This document shows positions 1 through 8,935 of a stretch of 64,000 nt of DNA, one piece after another (the first letter of the stretch is position 1; each line of letters starts with the position of its first letter). Made by a program: the position numbers and the translations under genes. Under the pieces are notes generated by a model that had not been told where the DNA came from, did not search any database, and saw only the letters and a program-made list of their open reading frames with translations. The DNA comes from an uncultured Pseudokineococcus sp. (lineage in GTDB: Bacteria; Actinomycetota; Actinomycetes; Actinomycetales; Quadrisphaeraceae): assembly GCF_947499845.1 (NCBI RefSeq), contig NZ_CANMPM010000012.1, positions 33,936 to 97,935 of the forward strand. The letters are read 5' to 3'.

Positions 1-1
1 G

Positions 2-694
2 CAGGCCGGCGTGGGCTCGCGCCGCACGTGCGAGGACCTCATCGCCGCGGGCCGGGTGCGCGTGGACGACGTGGTCGTCACCGAGCTGGGCCTGCGGGTC
101 GACCCCTCCCGCCAGGCCGTCCACGTCGACGGGCTGCGCGTCGTCCTGGACGAGACGAAGGTCTACCTGGCGCTGAACAAGCCGCTCGGCGTCGTCTCGA
201 CGATGTCGGACCCCCAGGGGCGCCCCTGCATCGGCGACCTGCTCGAGCAGCACGCCCACCGGCTCTACCACGTCGGCCGCCTCGACGTCGACACCGAGGG
301 CCTCATCCTCGTGACGAACGACGGCGAGCTCGCCAACCGGCTCCAGCACCCCTCGTGGGAGGTGCCGAAGACCTACCTGGCGCAGGTGCCCGGGCCGATC
401 CCGCGCGACCTCGGGCGCCGGCTGCGCGAGGGCGTCGAGCTGGAGGACGGCCCCGTGAAGGTCGACTCCTTCCGGCTCGTCGACTCCCAGCCCGGGCGCG
501 CGCTCGTCGAGCTCGTGCTCCACGAGGGGCGGAACCACATCGTCCGCCGCCTGCTCGCCGAGGTGGGGCACCCCGTCGAGCAGCTCGTGCGCACGCGCAT
601 CGGGCCGGTGCTCCTCGGGGACATGCTCCCCGGCCGCTCGCGGGCGCTGGCCGGCCCCGAGCTCGGTCGCCTCATGGCGGACGTCGGGCTCTGA
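2..694 (+). CDS. rluB: 23S rRNA pseudouridine synthase, RluB/RsuA family (5' end outside window)
   Basis: Converts a specific uridine of 23S rRNA to pseudouridine (RluB acts at the helix 89-93 region in E. coli). The reading frame is open from base 2, so the true start lies upstream; the GTG at 11 is internal because the S4 RNA-binding fold is already under way (QAGVGSRRTCEDLI). The catalytic-Asp signature GRLDVDTEGL and the C-terminal EGRNHIVRRLLAEVGHPV block are typical of RluB/RsuA/RluE/RluF. 230 codons are visible. In actinobacteria this gene usually follows scpA-scpB and precedes cmk and der, which fits the genes seen downstream. Confidence 0.93.
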   Translation, partial: QAGVGSRRTCEDLIAAGRVRVDDVVVTELGLRVDPSRQAVHVDGLRVVLDETKVYLALNKPLGVVSTMSDPQGRPCIGDLLEQHAHRLYHVGRLDVDTEGLILVTNDGELANRLQHPSWEVPKTYLAQVPGPIPRDLGRRLREGVELEDGPVKVDSFRLVDSQPGRALVELVLHEGRNHIVRRLLAEVGHPVEQLVRTRIGPVLLGDMLPGRSRALAGPELGRLMADVGL

Positions 695-700
695 CGCCCC

Positions 701-723
701 GCCCCCGGCGGCCCGCCGGGGGC
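701..723 (+). terminator. possible terminator after rluB
   Basis: A 9-bp GC stem (701-709 with 715-723, 5-base loop) begins 6 bases after the rluB stop. There is no T tract. It may only attenuate transcription into aroH. Confidence 0.4.
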
Positions 724-771
724 CGGCGTCCGCCCACCGGGCGCCGCCCGCCCCGCCCGGCGCGCCGCCGC

Positions 772-777
772 TAGCCT
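772..777 (+). promoter_or_regulatory. candidate -10 (TAGCCT) for the aroH-tyrA operon
   Basis: TAGCCT fits the actinobacterial TAnnnT -10 pattern and sits in the 198-base gap between rluB and aroH. It would give a leader of roughly 110 bases. No convincing -35 is visible. Confidence 0.35.
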
Positions 778-892
778 CGCGACGGCGCCGCTCGGACGCC
801 GGCGACGGGCCGCCGGGCACGACGACGCGGAGGCCCGACGCGGGCCGGGCGACCGGAGGCGTCGGCAGGGCGGAAGACGGAAGGGGTGCGCG

Positions 893-1255
893 GTGGCGGT
901 GCGAGCGGTGCGCGGGGCGACCCAGCTGGACGTCGACGAGCGCGAGCACCTGCTCGCCTCGACCCGCGAGCTCGTCACCGCCGTCCTCGAGGCCAACCCC
1001 ATGGGGCCCGAGGACCTCATCTCCGTCGTCTTCACCGTGACCCCGGACCTGCGCTCGGAGTTCCCCGCCGTCGCGGCCCGCGAGCTGGGCCTCGGCGACG
1101 TCCCGCTGCTGTGCTGCACCGAGATCGACGTCCCGGGCGCCATGCCGCGGGTCGTGCGGCTCATGGCCCACGCCGAGCTCGACGTCCCGCGCTCCGACGT
1201 GCGCCACGTCTACCTGCGGGGGGCCGTCGCGCTGCGCCGCGACATCGCCCAGTGA
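893..1255 (+). CDS. aroH: chorismate mutase, AroH type
   Basis: Rearranges chorismate to prephenate for phenylalanine and tyrosine synthesis, in the cytosol. The 120-residue length and whole sequence match the trimeric AroH fold of Bacillus subtilis rather than AroQ. Active-site equivalents are visible: Arg7 (RAVRGAT), Glu77 (CTEIDVPG), Arg89 (PRVVRLMAH) and Tyr107 (HVYLRGAV). The GTG start is preceded by a purine-rich stretch (gaaggggtg). Its stop overlaps the GTG start of tyrA (GTGA), so the two consecutive enzymes of the pathway are translationally coupled. Confidence 0.95.
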   Translation: MAVRAVRGATQLDVDEREHLLASTRELVTAVLEANPMGPEDLISVVFTVTPDLRSEFPAVAARELGLGDVPLLCCTEIDVPGAMPRVVRLMAHAELDVPRSDVRHVYLRGAVALRRDIAQ

Positions 1256-2481
1256 GCGCGGTGACAGACGGACCGGCCGCGCCCCGGGCGGCCGGCCCGG
1301 GGGCGGAGGGCAGGCCCGCCCGCACCCGCGGCACCGTCCTCGTCGTGGGCACGGGGCTTCTCGGCGCCAGCGCCGGGCTGGCCCTGCGGGCGCGCGGCGT
1401 CGACGTCGCCCTCGACGACCCCTCGCCGACCGCCCGCGCCCTGGCGCGCGACGTCGGCGCCGGCCGCCCCGCCGGCCCGGCCGAGGACCCGTCCGTCGTG
1501 CTCGTGGCCGCCCCGCCGGACGTCACGGCCGACGTCGTCGCCGCGCGCCTGCGGGCGCACCCCCGTGCCGTCGTCACCGACGTCGCCAGCGTGAAGGGCG
1601 CCGTGCTCGACGGCGTCGCGGCGGCGCTCGCCCGCGACGGCGCCGACCCCTCGGCCGTGCGGCGCTACGTCGGCGGCCACCCCATGGCCGGCCGCGAGCG
1701 CTCGGGCGCCACGAGCGCGCGGGCCGACCTCTTCACGGGCCGCCCGTGGGTGCTCGTGCCCCCGGAGGGCGCCCCGGGCGGTGCCGCGGCGCCGCCCGGA
1801 GGTGTCGCCGGGGACCCGGGAGGTGCCGCCGCGGGGGCCCTCGAGCGGGTCCTCGACGTCGTCGCCGACTGCCGTGGCGTGCCCGTCGTCATGGGGGCCG
1901 CCGCGCACGACGAGGCGGTGGCGCTGGTCTCGCACGTGCCGCAGGTGGCGGCGAGCCTCGTGGCCGCGCGGCTGCTCGAGGCCCCCTCCGGGGCCGTCGC
2001 GCTCGCCGGCCAGGGGCTGCGGGACGTCACCCGCATCGCCGCCAGCGACCCGGGGCTGTGGGTGCAGATCCTCGGGGCGAACGCGGCGCCGGTGGCGCGG
2101 GCGCTGCACGCGCTGCGCTCGGACCTCGACGCCGTGCTGGGCGCCCTCGACGCGCTGGCCGCCGACGGCGCGGCGCTCGGGGCCCGCGCCCGGGTCGCGC
2201 GCGCCATCGACGAGGGCGGCGCCGGCGTCGCGCGCGTGCCGGGCAAGCACGGGGCCGACCCCGTGCCCGTCGAGGTCGTCGCCGTCCTCGTGCCCGACGA
2301 GCCCGGCAGCCTGGCGCGCCTGTTCGCCGACGTGGCCGACCTCGGGGTCAGCGTCGAGGACGTCAAGCTCGAGCACGCGCCCGGGCGCCTCCTGGGGCTC
2401 GCCGAGCTCTCCGTCCTGCCCGCGGGACGGCCGCGCCTCGAGGCCGAGCTGCCGCCGCGCGGCTGGCGCGTCGCCGGCTGA
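1252..2481 (+). CDS. tyrA: prephenate dehydrogenase with C-terminal ACT domain
   Basis: Oxidatively decarboxylates prephenate to 4-hydroxyphenylpyruvate, the step after AroH toward tyrosine. 409 residues from the GTG that overlaps the aroH stop; GTG at 1261 is an alternative. The N-terminal Rossmann motif is VGTGLLGASAGLAL, followed by the TyrA helical domain with GGHPMAGRERSG around residues 140-152. The C-terminal ~70 residues (VEVVAVLVPDEPGSLARL) form an ACT-like domain, which suggests amino-acid feedback control. The open frame continues upstream of 1252 through aroH in another frame, but that part is a shadow. A Gly/Ala/Pro-rich insertion lies near residues 175-195. Confidence 0.92.
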   Translation: MSAVTDGPAAPRAAGPGAEGRPARTRGTVLVVGTGLLGASAGLALRARGVDVALDDPSPTARALARDVGAGRPAGPAEDPSVVLVAAPPDVTADVVAARLRAHPRAVVTDVASVKGAVLDGVAAALARDGADPSAVRRYVGGHPMAGRERSGATSARADLFTGRPWVLVPPEGAPGGAAAPPGGVAGDPGGAAAGALERVLDVVADCRGVPVVMGAAAHDEAVALVSHVPQVAASLVAARLLEAPSGAVALAGQGLRDVTRIAASDPGLWVQILGANAAPVARALHALRSDLDAVLGALDALAADGAALGARARVARAIDEGGAGVARVPGKHGADPVPVEVVAVLVPDEPGSLARLFADVADLGVSVEDVKLEHAPGRLLGLAELSVLPAGRPRLEAELPPRGWRVAG

Positions 2482-2550
2482 GGGCGGCGGCGGAGGGCGG
2501 CGGCTGAGCCCTGCGCGCTGCGGGCGACCGGCCCCGCGGGCGCCAGCGAC

Positions 2551-2556
2551 TACCCT
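2551..2556 (+). promoter_or_regulatory. candidate -10 (TACCCT) for the cmk-plsC-der operon
   Basis: TACCCT in the 152-base gap after tyrA matches TAnnnT. It implies a leader of about 70 bases before cmk. No clear -35 is seen. Confidence 0.4.
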
Positions 2557-2633
2557 GGGCGCGACCTGAGCCGCTCCGCGCCCGCCCGCGGAGGAGGCCG
2601 GTCCTCCCCGACCGCACCGACGTCAGGACCCGC

Positions 2634-3401
2634 ATGTCCGCTCCTCGCCCAGCCGCCGCCCCGGTCGTCGTCGCCGTGGACGGGCCGTCGGGCTCCGGCA
2701 AGTCCAGCGTGAGCCGCGCCGTCGCGGCCCGGCTCGGCACGGCGTACCTCGACACCGGGGCCACGTACCGGGCCGTCTGCTGGTGGTGCCTGGAGAACGA
2801 CGTCGACCTCTCCGACCGCGGGGCCGTCGCCGAGGTGGCGCGCCAGATCGAGCTCGAGCTCGGCACCGACCCGTCGGCGCCGTCGGTGCGCGTCGGCGGG
2901 CGCGTCGTCACCGACGACCTGCGGGCGAGCCGCGTGTCCGCCGCCGTCAGCGCCGTCGCGACCAACCTCGACGTGCGCGCCGAGCTCCGCCGCCGCCAGC
3001 GCGCGGTCGTCGACCTCGCCCGCCGCGAGCGCGGCGTCGTCGCCGAGGGCCGCGACACCACCACCGTCGTCGTCCCCGACGCCGACGTGCGGGTGCTCCT
3101 CGTCGCCGACGAGGAGGCCCGGCTGCGGCGCCGCTCCCTCGACGTCCACGGCAGCGACGACGCCTCCTCCCGCGAGGCCACCCGCGACGAGGTGCTGCGC
3201 CGGGACCGCGACGACGCGACCGTCTCGGAGTTCTCCGTGGCGGCCGACGGCGTCGTCACCGTCGACTCCTCGGCCCTGACCCTCGAGGAGACCGTCGAGG
3301 CCGTCCTCGCGCTCGTCGCGCGGGCCGTCCCCGCGGCCCTGCCGACGGAGCAGGTCAGCGCGAGCGCCCTCGAGCGCGCCGACCGGGCGGGCGCCCGATG
3401 A
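2634..3401 (+). CDS. cmk: cytidylate (CMP/dCMP) kinase
   Basis: Phosphorylates CMP and dCMP with ATP, recycling pyrimidine nucleotides. The P-loop is GPSGSGKSS (residues 17-25), followed by the substrate segment YLDTGATYRAV and the conserved GRDTTTVVVPDADV motif. 255 residues is slightly longer than usual (~225) because of a C-terminal tail rich in Ala and Glu. Its TGA overlaps the ATG of the next gene (ATGA). The gene pair cmk-der is conserved in actinobacteria (Rv1712-Rv1713), here with an acyltransferase inserted between them. Confidence 0.95.
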   Translation: MSAPRPAAAPVVVAVDGPSGSGKSSVSRAVAARLGTAYLDTGATYRAVCWWCLENDVDLSDRGAVAEVARQIELELGTDPSAPSVRVGGRVVTDDLRASRVSAAVSAVATNLDVRAELRRRQRAVVDLARRERGVVAEGRDTTTVVVPDADVRVLLVADEEARLRRRSLDVHGSDDASSREATRDEVLRRDRDDATVSEFSVAADGVVTVDSSALTLEETVEAVLALVARAVPAALPTEQVSASALERADRAGAR

Positions 3402-4150
3402 GCGCGGGCGGGAAGGGCGGCGGCGAGAAGGGTGGGGCGCCGGCCCGTCGCCCGGCCTCGGGCGGCCGCGAGGTGCCCGGCACCTTCGGCCCGAAGTGGG
3501 GCAAGCCGGTGGGCTGGGTGCTCTCCCGCACCCTGTGGAGCGTCACGCGCCACGGCCTCGACAACGTGCCCGCCGACGGGCCGGTGCTCCTCGCGAGCAA
3601 CCACCTCGGCTTCCTCGACGGGCCGCTGCTCATGGGCATGGCGCCCCGCGGCACGCACTTCCTCGTCAAGAAGGAGATGTTCACCGGCCCGCTGGGCGTC
3701 GTCCTGCGCGGCTGCGGGCAGATCCCCGTCGACCGCACCGGCGACCGCGGCGCGCTCGTCACCGCCGTCGGCGTGCTGCGCCGCGGCGGCTCCGTCGGCG
3801 TCTTCCCCGAGGGCACCCGCGGGCGCGGCGACGTCGCCGCCATGCAGTCCGGCGTCACGTGGCTCGCGCTGCAGACCGGTGCGCCCGTCGTGCCCGTCGC
3901 GCTGCTCGGCACGAAGCGGGCGGGCGGGTCGCGCACCGACCTGCCGCGCCCGCGCCAGCCCGTGCACGTCGTCTTCGGCGAGCCGGTGTCGCTGACCCCC
4001 CGCGCCGGCGTGCCGCGGCGGGACGCGCTCCAGCAGGCCACCGAGGACCTGCGCGGGGCGATGACGGCCCACGTGCACGCGGCGGTGGACCTGACCGGCA
4101 TGCCGCTGCCGGACGACGTCGAGCGGCCCGCCGGGCCGGGGAGGTCCTGA
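3398..4150 (+). CDS. 1-acyl-sn-glycerol-3-phosphate acyltransferase family (PlsC-like)
   Basis: Predicted to transfer a fatty-acyl group to lysophosphatidic acid or a related acceptor at the inner face of the membrane. The acyltransferase block I HX4D is [13 protein letters not shown], block III is [10 protein letters not shown], and VPVALLG marks block IV. 250 residues; no strong transmembrane helix beyond a weak N-terminal hydrophobic patch. The start overlaps the cmk stop, and der begins one base after its stop, so it is the middle gene of a tight operon. The acceptor cannot be told from sequence. Confidence 0.88.
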   Translation: MSAGGKGGGEKGGAPARRPASGGREVPGTFGPKWGKPVGWVLSRTLWSVTRHGLDNVPADGPVLLASNHLGFLDGPLLMGMAPRGTHFLVKKEMFTGPLGVVLRGCGQIPVDRTGDRGALVTAVGVLRRGGSVGVFPEGTRGRGDVAAMQSGVTWLALQTGAPVVPVALLGTKRAGGSRTDLPRPRQPVHVVFGEPVSLTPRAGVPRRDALQQATEDLRGAMTAHVHAAVDLTGMPLPDDVERPAGPGRS

Positions 4151-4151
4151 C

Positions 4152-5708
4152 GTGGACGCCGACGGGACCGGCCCGGGGCCGGAGGACGAGATGGTGGACC
4201 AGCAGATGGACGACGAGCAGACCAGCGAGACCGAGGTCGAGGTCGCCGGAGCGGTCGACGACGTCGAGGACGGCGCCGTGGGCCCCGACCGGACCACCGC
4301 GCTGCGGGCCGGCCTGGAGGACTACGAGCTCTCCGACGAGGACTACGCCCTCCTGCTCGCCGAGGAGACGGGCGCGGCCGCGGAGCCGCTCGAGGTGCTG
4401 CCCGTCGTCGCCGTCGTCGGGCGCCCCAACGTCGGCAAGTCGAGCCTCGTCAACCGCATCCTGGGCCGCCGCGAGGCGGTCGTGCAGGACCTGCCCGGCA
4501 TCACCCGCGACCGCGTCAGCTACCCCGCGGAGTGGTCGGGGCAGCGCTTCACGCTCGTCGACACCGGCGGGTGGGAGCAGGACGTCGCCGGGCTGGAGGC
4601 GCGCGTCGCCGCCCAGGCCGAGGTCGCCGTCGAGGCGGCCGACGTCGTCGTGCTCGTCGTCGACGCGACGGTCGGCGCCACCGGCACCGACGAGGCCGTC
4701 GTCCGGCTCCTGCGGCGCTCGGGCAAGCCCGTCGTCCTCGCGGCCAACAAGGTCGACGACCAGCGCGGCGAGGCCGACGCGGCGACGCTGTGGTCCCTCG
4801 GGCTGGGGGAGCCGTACCCGGTCTCCTCCGTCCACGGCCGGGGGTCGGGCGACCTCCTCGACGCCGTCCTCGCGGCGGTCCCCGAGGAGCTGCAGGCCGC
4901 CCGCGAGCGCCCGTCCGGGATGCGGCGCGTGGCCCTCCTGGGCCGCCCGAACGTCGGCAAGTCGAGCATGCTCAACAAGCTCACGGGCAGCGACCGGGTC
5001 GTCGTCGACGCCACCGCCGGGACGACCCGCGACCCGGTGGACGAGGTCGTCGAGCTCGCCGGTCGCGAGTGGGTCTTCGTCGACACGGCCGGCATCCGCC
5101 GCCGGGTGCACCAGTCGAGCGGGGCGGACTTCTACGCGTCGCTGCGCACCCAGGCCGCGCTGGAGAAGGCGGAGGTCGCCGTCGTCCTCGTCGACGGCTC
5201 GGAGACCCTCACCGAGCAGGACACCCGCATCATCTCCACGGTCGTCGAGGCGGGGCGGGCCCTCGTGCTCGCCGTGAACAAGTGGGACCTCGTCGACGAG
5301 GAGCGCCGCTACTACCTGGAGCGGGAGCTCGAGCGCGACCTCGTGCAGGTCCGCTGGGCGCCGCGGGTCAACGTGTCCGCCCGCACGGGCCGCCACCTCG
5401 AGCGCCTCGTGCCCGCCCTCGACGTCGCCCTGGACTCGTGGGGGACGCGCGTCCCGACGGGGCGCCTCAACAGCTTCCTCGGCCAGGTCGTCGCCGAGCA
5501 CCCGCACCCCGTCCGCGGCGGCAAGCAGCCGCGGATCCTCTTCGGCACGCAGCCGTCGACCCAGCCGCCCCGCTTCGTCGTCTTCGCCTCCGGCTTCCTC
5601 GAGGCGGGCTACCGGCGCTTCCTCGAGCGGCGCCTGCGCGAGGAGTTCGGCTTCGAGGGCTCGCCCGTCGAGCTCAGCGTCCGGGTGCGCGAGCGGCGCC
5701 GTCGCTGA
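4152..5708 (+). CDS. der: ribosome-biogenesis GTPase Der (EngA)
   Basis: Essential tandem GTPase that helps assemble the 50S subunit. Two G domains are complete: [20 protein letters not shown] and NKVDD in the first; [20 protein letters not shown] and NKWDLVDEE in the second; the KH-like domain closes the protein (residues ~400-518). An acidic, low-complexity N-terminal extension of about 80 residues (rich in Glu/Asp) precedes the first G domain, as in other actinobacterial Der proteins. GTG start one base after the plsC-like stop. Confidence 0.96.
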   Translation: MDADGTGPGPEDEMVDQQMDDEQTSETEVEVAGAVDDVEDGAVGPDRTTALRAGLEDYELSDEDYALLLAEETGAAAEPLEVLPVVAVVGRPNVGKSSLVNRILGRREAVVQDLPGITRDRVSYPAEWSGQRFTLVDTGGWEQDVAGLEARVAAQAEVAVEAADVVVLVVDATVGATGTDEAVVRLLRRSGKPVVLAANKVDDQRGEADAATLWSLGLGEPYPVSSVHGRGSGDLLDAVLAAVPEELQAARERPSGMRRVALLGRPNVGKSSMLNKLTGSDRVVVDATAGTTRDPVDEVVELAGREWVFVDTAGIRRRVHQSSGADFYASLRTQAALEKAEVAVVLVDGSETLTEQDTRIISTVVEAGRALVLAVNKWDLVDEERRYYLERELERDLVQVRWAPRVNVSARTGRHLERLVPALDVALDSWGTRVPTGRLNSFLGQVVAEHPHPVRGGKQPRILFGTQPSTQPPRFVVFASGFLEAGYRRFLERRLREEFGFEGSPVELSVRVRERRRR

Positions 5709-5743
5709 GCACCGACGGGCGTCGAGCGGCCCCGCCGGTGCGG

Positions 5744-5749
5744 TAGTGT
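5744..5749 (+). promoter_or_regulatory. candidate -10 (TAGTGT) for tRNA-Pro
   Basis: TAGTGT lies about 65 bases before the mature tRNA 5' end in the 105-base gap after der. The -35 region (gtcgag, 17-base spacing) is poor. Confidence 0.4.
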
Positions 5750-5813
5750 CTGCGGCGCCGCGGCGGTCCGCCGGCCGCCCTCCGGGGCGGGCGCGAGCCG
5801 GTGCGCGGCAGCT

Positions 5814-5887
<74 letters not shown>

Positions 5888-5892
5888 CGCAC

Positions 5893-5927
5893 GGCCCTGG
5901 TGGGAGCACCGCTCCTGCCAGGGCCTT
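5893..5927 (+). terminator. terminator after tRNA-Pro
   Basis: An 8-bp stem GGCCCTGG/CCAGGGCC (5893-5900 with 5918-5925) encloses a second short GGAG/CTCC pairing and is followed by TTCGTCG. It starts 5 bases after the tRNA. Confidence 0.7.
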
Positions 5928-6006
5928 CGTCGTCTCCGGCCCCGCCGGCGCCCCCGTTCCTGGCGGCGCCGCCGGGTGGGCCGCCCTCGTCGTCACCCGT
6001 GCCCCG

Positions 6007-6012
6007 TAGGCT
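6007..6012 (+). promoter_or_regulatory. candidate -10 (TAGGCT) for the pgsA-DUF881-sbp operon
   Basis: TAGGCT stands about 50 bases before the pgsA-like start and is the only TAnnnT element in the gap after the tRNA terminator. Confidence 0.4.
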
Positions 6013-6062
6013 CCTGCCCGGCGTCGGGCACGACCGGTGCCGGACGGGCAGGGGAGGTGCGC

Positions 6063-6743
6063 GTGGAGGGCTCGAGCGCCCCGCAGCGGGGCAGCGGCAG
6101 CTCGCCCGCCCCGCGGGGGTCCACGGCGGCGGAGATGGACACCGACGACGTCCTCACCGTCCCCAACGCCATCAGCGCCGCGCGGCTGCTCCTCGTCCCC
6201 GTCTTCGCCGTCCTCATCGCGACCGAGCGCGACGGCTGGGCGCTCCTCGTCCTCATGGTCTCGGGCGCCTCGGACTGGGTGGACGGGTACCTCGCCCGGC
6301 GCTGGCACCAGACGTCGCGGCTCGGGCGGGTCCTCGACCCGGCCGCCGACCGCCTCTACATCGCGGTGACGCTCGTCGGCCTGGCCTGGCGGGACGTCGT
6401 CCCGTGGTGGCTGGTCGCGCTCATCGCGCTGCGCGACGTCGTCCTGGCGCTCACGGTCCCCGTCCTCTCGCGGCACGGGTACGGCACGCTCGAGGTGCAC
6501 TACCTCGGGAAGGCCGCGACCTTCTGCCTGCTCTACGCCTTCCCGCTCATCCTCCTCGCCCAGGTCGGCGGCGCCCTGAGCCCGCTCGGGCCGGCGGCCG
6601 AGTCGCTCGGCTGGGCCTTCGCCTGGTGGGGCACCGGCCTCTACTGGTGGGCCGGCCTGCTCTACGTCCACCAGGTCCGCCTCCTCGTGCGCGCCGACGC
6701 CGGGCCGACGGGCGAGCGGGCCGTCGCGGGGGCCGGCACGTGA
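6063..6743 (+). CDS. CDP-alcohol phosphatidyltransferase (PgsA2-like)
   Basis: Membrane enzyme that moves a phosphatidyl group from CDP-diacylglycerol to an alcohol such as glycerol 3-phosphate or inositol phosphate. The family motif D-x2-DG-x2-AR-x8-G-x3-D-x3-D is complete and begins SDWVDGYLARR. About five hydrophobic segments follow. GTG 6063 is chosen because a strong Shine-Dalgarno (ggggaggt) lies 4-5 bases upstream; ATG 6135 is a weaker alternative. It occupies the position of M. tuberculosis Rv1822 (pgsA2) in the conserved cluster. The alcohol acceptor is not evident. Stop overlaps the next GTG (GTGA). Confidence 0.88.
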   Translation: MEGSSAPQRGSGSSPAPRGSTAAEMDTDDVLTVPNAISAARLLLVPVFAVLIATERDGWALLVLMVSGASDWVDGYLARRWHQTSRLGRVLDPAADRLYIAVTLVGLAWRDVVPWWLVALIALRDVVLALTVPVLSRHGYGTLEVHYLGKAATFCLLYAFPLILLAQVGGALSPLGPAAESLGWAFAWWGTGLYWWAGLLYVHQVRLLVRADAGPTGERAVAGAGT

Positions 6744-7615
6744 GCCCCGCCGCCGGCGCGACGCGCCGCCGCCCCGACGCGTCGATGACGCTGCTGCGGG
6801 AGGTCATGGAGCGACCGCTCGACCCCGGGTACGCGTCCGCCGCCGCGGCCCGCCGCACCGGGACGGCACCCCCGGCGACCCGCCCCCGCAGGGCGGTGAC
6901 GGCCGGGCTCGGCCTGCTCGCCGGGCTCCTCGCCGTCGTCGGCGTCGTCCAGCTGCGCGCCCCCGGCGCCGAGGGCACGACCGCCGCCCTGCGGGCCGAG
7001 GTCGAGCAGCGCCAGGGCGAGGTGGACGCGCTCGCCTCCGCGGTCGAGGGCGCGCGCGCCGACGTCGTCGGCGCGCAGGACGCCGTCCTCGGGCCCGAGG
7101 CATCCGAGGGCGGCGAGCGCGCGCAGCAGCTCGGCGCGGCGACCGGGGCCGTCGCCGTCACGGGCCCGGGCCTGCGCGTCGTCGTCGACGACGCCCCCGA
7201 CGCGCGCGCCGACGCCTCCGGCTCCCCGCGCACCGACGCCCAGGCCGACCTCGGCCGGGTCCGCGACCGGGACCTGCAGGTGGTCGTCAACGGGCTGTGG
7301 TCGGCCGGCGCCGAGGCCGTGGCCGTCGGCGGGCAGCGCCTCACCGCCCGCACGGCCGTGCGCGGGGCCGGGGAGGCCGTCCTCGTCGGCTACCAGCCCC
7401 TCGCGCCGCCCTACGAGGTCGAGGCCGTCGGGGACCCGGACGCGCTCGCCACCGGCTTCGCCCGCTCGGCGGGCGGCCGGTACGCCGCCGGCCTCGCCGA
7501 CTACGGCATCACCGTGAGCGTGGACGAGGTCGACGAGCTGCACCTGCCCGCCGCCGCCGGTCTGCGCCCCGAGGCCGCGCGCGTCCTCGACGCCGACGGG
7601 GGGAGCCCGCCGTGA
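6740..7615 (+). CDS. DUF881 membrane-anchored protein (Rv1823-like)
   Basis: Function unknown. 291 residues: a cytoplasmic N-terminus of about 60 residues, one transmembrane segment (AVTAGLGLLAGLLAVVGVV), a coiled-coil stretch (residues ~80-125, rich in Glu/Arg) and an extracytoplasmic DUF881 domain with the typical GPGLRVVVDD and VNGLWSAGAEAVAVGGQRL blocks. It overlaps both neighbours by 4 bases. The pairing of two DUF881 proteins around Sbp is conserved across actinobacteria, so the three probably form one membrane assembly. Confidence 0.85.
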   Translation: MSPAAGATRRRPDASMTLLREVMERPLDPGYASAAAARRTGTAPPATRPRRAVTAGLGLLAGLLAVVGVVQLRAPGAEGTTAALRAEVEQRQGEVDALASAVEGARADVVGAQDAVLGPEASEGGERAQQLGAATGAVAVTGPGLRVVVDDAPDARADASGSPRTDAQADLGRVRDRDLQVVVNGLWSAGAEAVAVGGQRLTARTAVRGAGEAVLVGYQPLAPPYEVEAVGDPDALATGFARSAGGRYAAGLADYGITVSVDEVDELHLPAAAGLRPEAARVLDADGGSPP

Positions 7616-7944
7616 TCGCCGTCCTCGGCCTCGTCGTGGGGGTCGTCCTGGGGCTCGTGCTGCAGCCGACCGTCCCCCCGCTCGTCCAGCCCTACCTGCC
7701 CATCGCCGTCGTCGCGGCCCTCGACGCCGTCTTCGGCGGCCTGCGGGCGGTGCTCGACGGCGTCTTCGACGACCGGGTCTTCGTCGTCTCGTTCCTCTCC
7801 AACGTCGTCGTCGCCGCTCTCGTGGTCTACCTCGGCGACCAGCTCGGCGTCGGCGCGCAGCTGTCGACGGGCGTCGTCGTCGTCCTCGGCATCCGGATCT
7901 TCTCCAACGCGGCCGCGATCCGTCGGCACCTCTTCCGGGCATGA
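7612..7944 (+). CDS. sbp: small basic protein Sbp (DUF1290)
   Basis: 110-residue integral membrane protein with about three hydrophobic segments. The conserved family core YLPIAVVAALDAVFGGLRA and the C-terminal GIRIFSNAAAIRRHLF are present. Named small basic protein from Bacillus; role unknown but linked to division genes there. Overlaps both flanking DUF881 genes by 4 bases, so all three are probably made in fixed proportion. Confidence 0.88.
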   Translation: MIAVLGLVVGVVLGLVLQPTVPPLVQPYLPIAVVAALDAVFGGLRAVLDGVFDDRVFVVSFLSNVVVAALVVYLGDQLGVGAQLSTGVVVVLGIRIFSNAAAIRRHLFRA

Positions 7945-8834
7945 GCACGCCCGAGGAGGAGCCCGGGCCGCGCCCCGAGCAGGAACGGCACGAGCACGGA
8001 CGGCACGCGGGCCCGGGTCCGGGGGAGGACCCGGCCGCGGAGGGGGAGCAGGGCCCGCCGGCGCCGCCCTCGGCCCGCCTCGTGCGCCGGCGCCTGGTGT
8101 CCGCGCTGCGCCCGCGGGCCGCACGGGGCCAGCTGCTCGCCGGGCTCCTGTGCGCCGCGCTGGGGTTCGCCCTGGTCGTGCAGCTGCAGGCGACGCAGGA
8201 GAGCGGCCTGGCCCAGCTGCGCGAGGCGGACCTCGTCCGCGCCGTGGACGACCTGGGGGAGCAGCGGCAGCGGCTGCAGGGCGAGCTCACCGAGCTGCGC
8301 GACACCCAGCGGGCGCTGCAGGCGGAGGGCGACCAGCGCGCCGAGGCCCTGCGCTCCCAGCAGGACGCGGAGGACGCGCAGCGGCTCCTGGCCGGCACAG
8401 CGCCCGCGGTGGGCCCGGGCGTCACCGTCAGCGTCGTCGACCCGGACGGCGGCGTCAGCGCCGTGCGGCTGCTCGGCACGGTGCAGGAGCTGCGCGACGC
8501 CGGCGCCGAGGTCCTCTCGGTGGGGGACGCCCGCGTCGGCGCGCGGACCGCCTTCACGGACACCGCCCTCGGCGTCGAGGTGGGCGGGACGCTCGTCACC
8601 TCGCCCTTCACCATCCGCGCCATCGGCGACCCGGTCCGCCTCGAGGCGACCATCGGCATCCCCGGCGGGGTGCTCGACCTCCTCGAGAGCGAGGGCGCCA
8701 CCGTGCTCGTGCAGCGCCGCGACGAGGTCCGCATCACGGCGACCGCGCCCGAGCCCGCGCCCGGGCTGGCCCGCCCCGACGACGCGGCCGGCGAGGGGAC
8801 CGGGGGCGACGGAGGGGACGCCGGCGACGACTGA
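7941..8834 (+). CDS. second DUF881 membrane-anchored protein (Rv1825-like)
   Basis: 297 residues with a long acidic/Pro-rich cytoplasmic head, one transmembrane helix (LLAGLLCAALGFALVVQL), a coiled coil with heptad Leu/Gln repeats (residues ~75-150), then the DUF881 domain (GPGVTVSVVDPDGGV, LRDAGAEVLSVGDARV) and an acidic tail. Function unknown; it is not a duplicate of the gene at 6740 in sequence but shares its plan. ATG overlaps the sbp stop. Confidence 0.85.
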   Translation: MSTPEEEPGPRPEQERHEHGRHAGPGPGEDPAAEGEQGPPAPPSARLVRRRLVSALRPRAARGQLLAGLLCAALGFALVVQLQATQESGLAQLREADLVRAVDDLGEQRQRLQGELTELRDTQRALQAEGDQRAEALRSQQDAEDAQRLLAGTAPAVGPGVTVSVVDPDGGVSAVRLLGTVQELRDAGAEVLSVGDARVGARTAFTDTALGVEVGGTLVTSPFTIRAIGDPVRLEATIGIPGGVLDLLESEGATVLVQRRDEVRITATAPEPAPGLARPDDAAGEGTGGDGGDAGDD

Positions 8835-8935
8835 CGGGCCGCCCGCCGGGTCGACGCCGGCCCGTGCCGCGAGGGCGCCGGGGCTGGCATGATCAGCCCC
8901 GCCGACCGTCCGACCCAGGAACCACCAGGAGCACC

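Noticed and set aside
886..1251. N-terminal extension of tyrA across aroH
   Set aside because: The reading matches no TyrA sequence and lies on top of a complete aroH.
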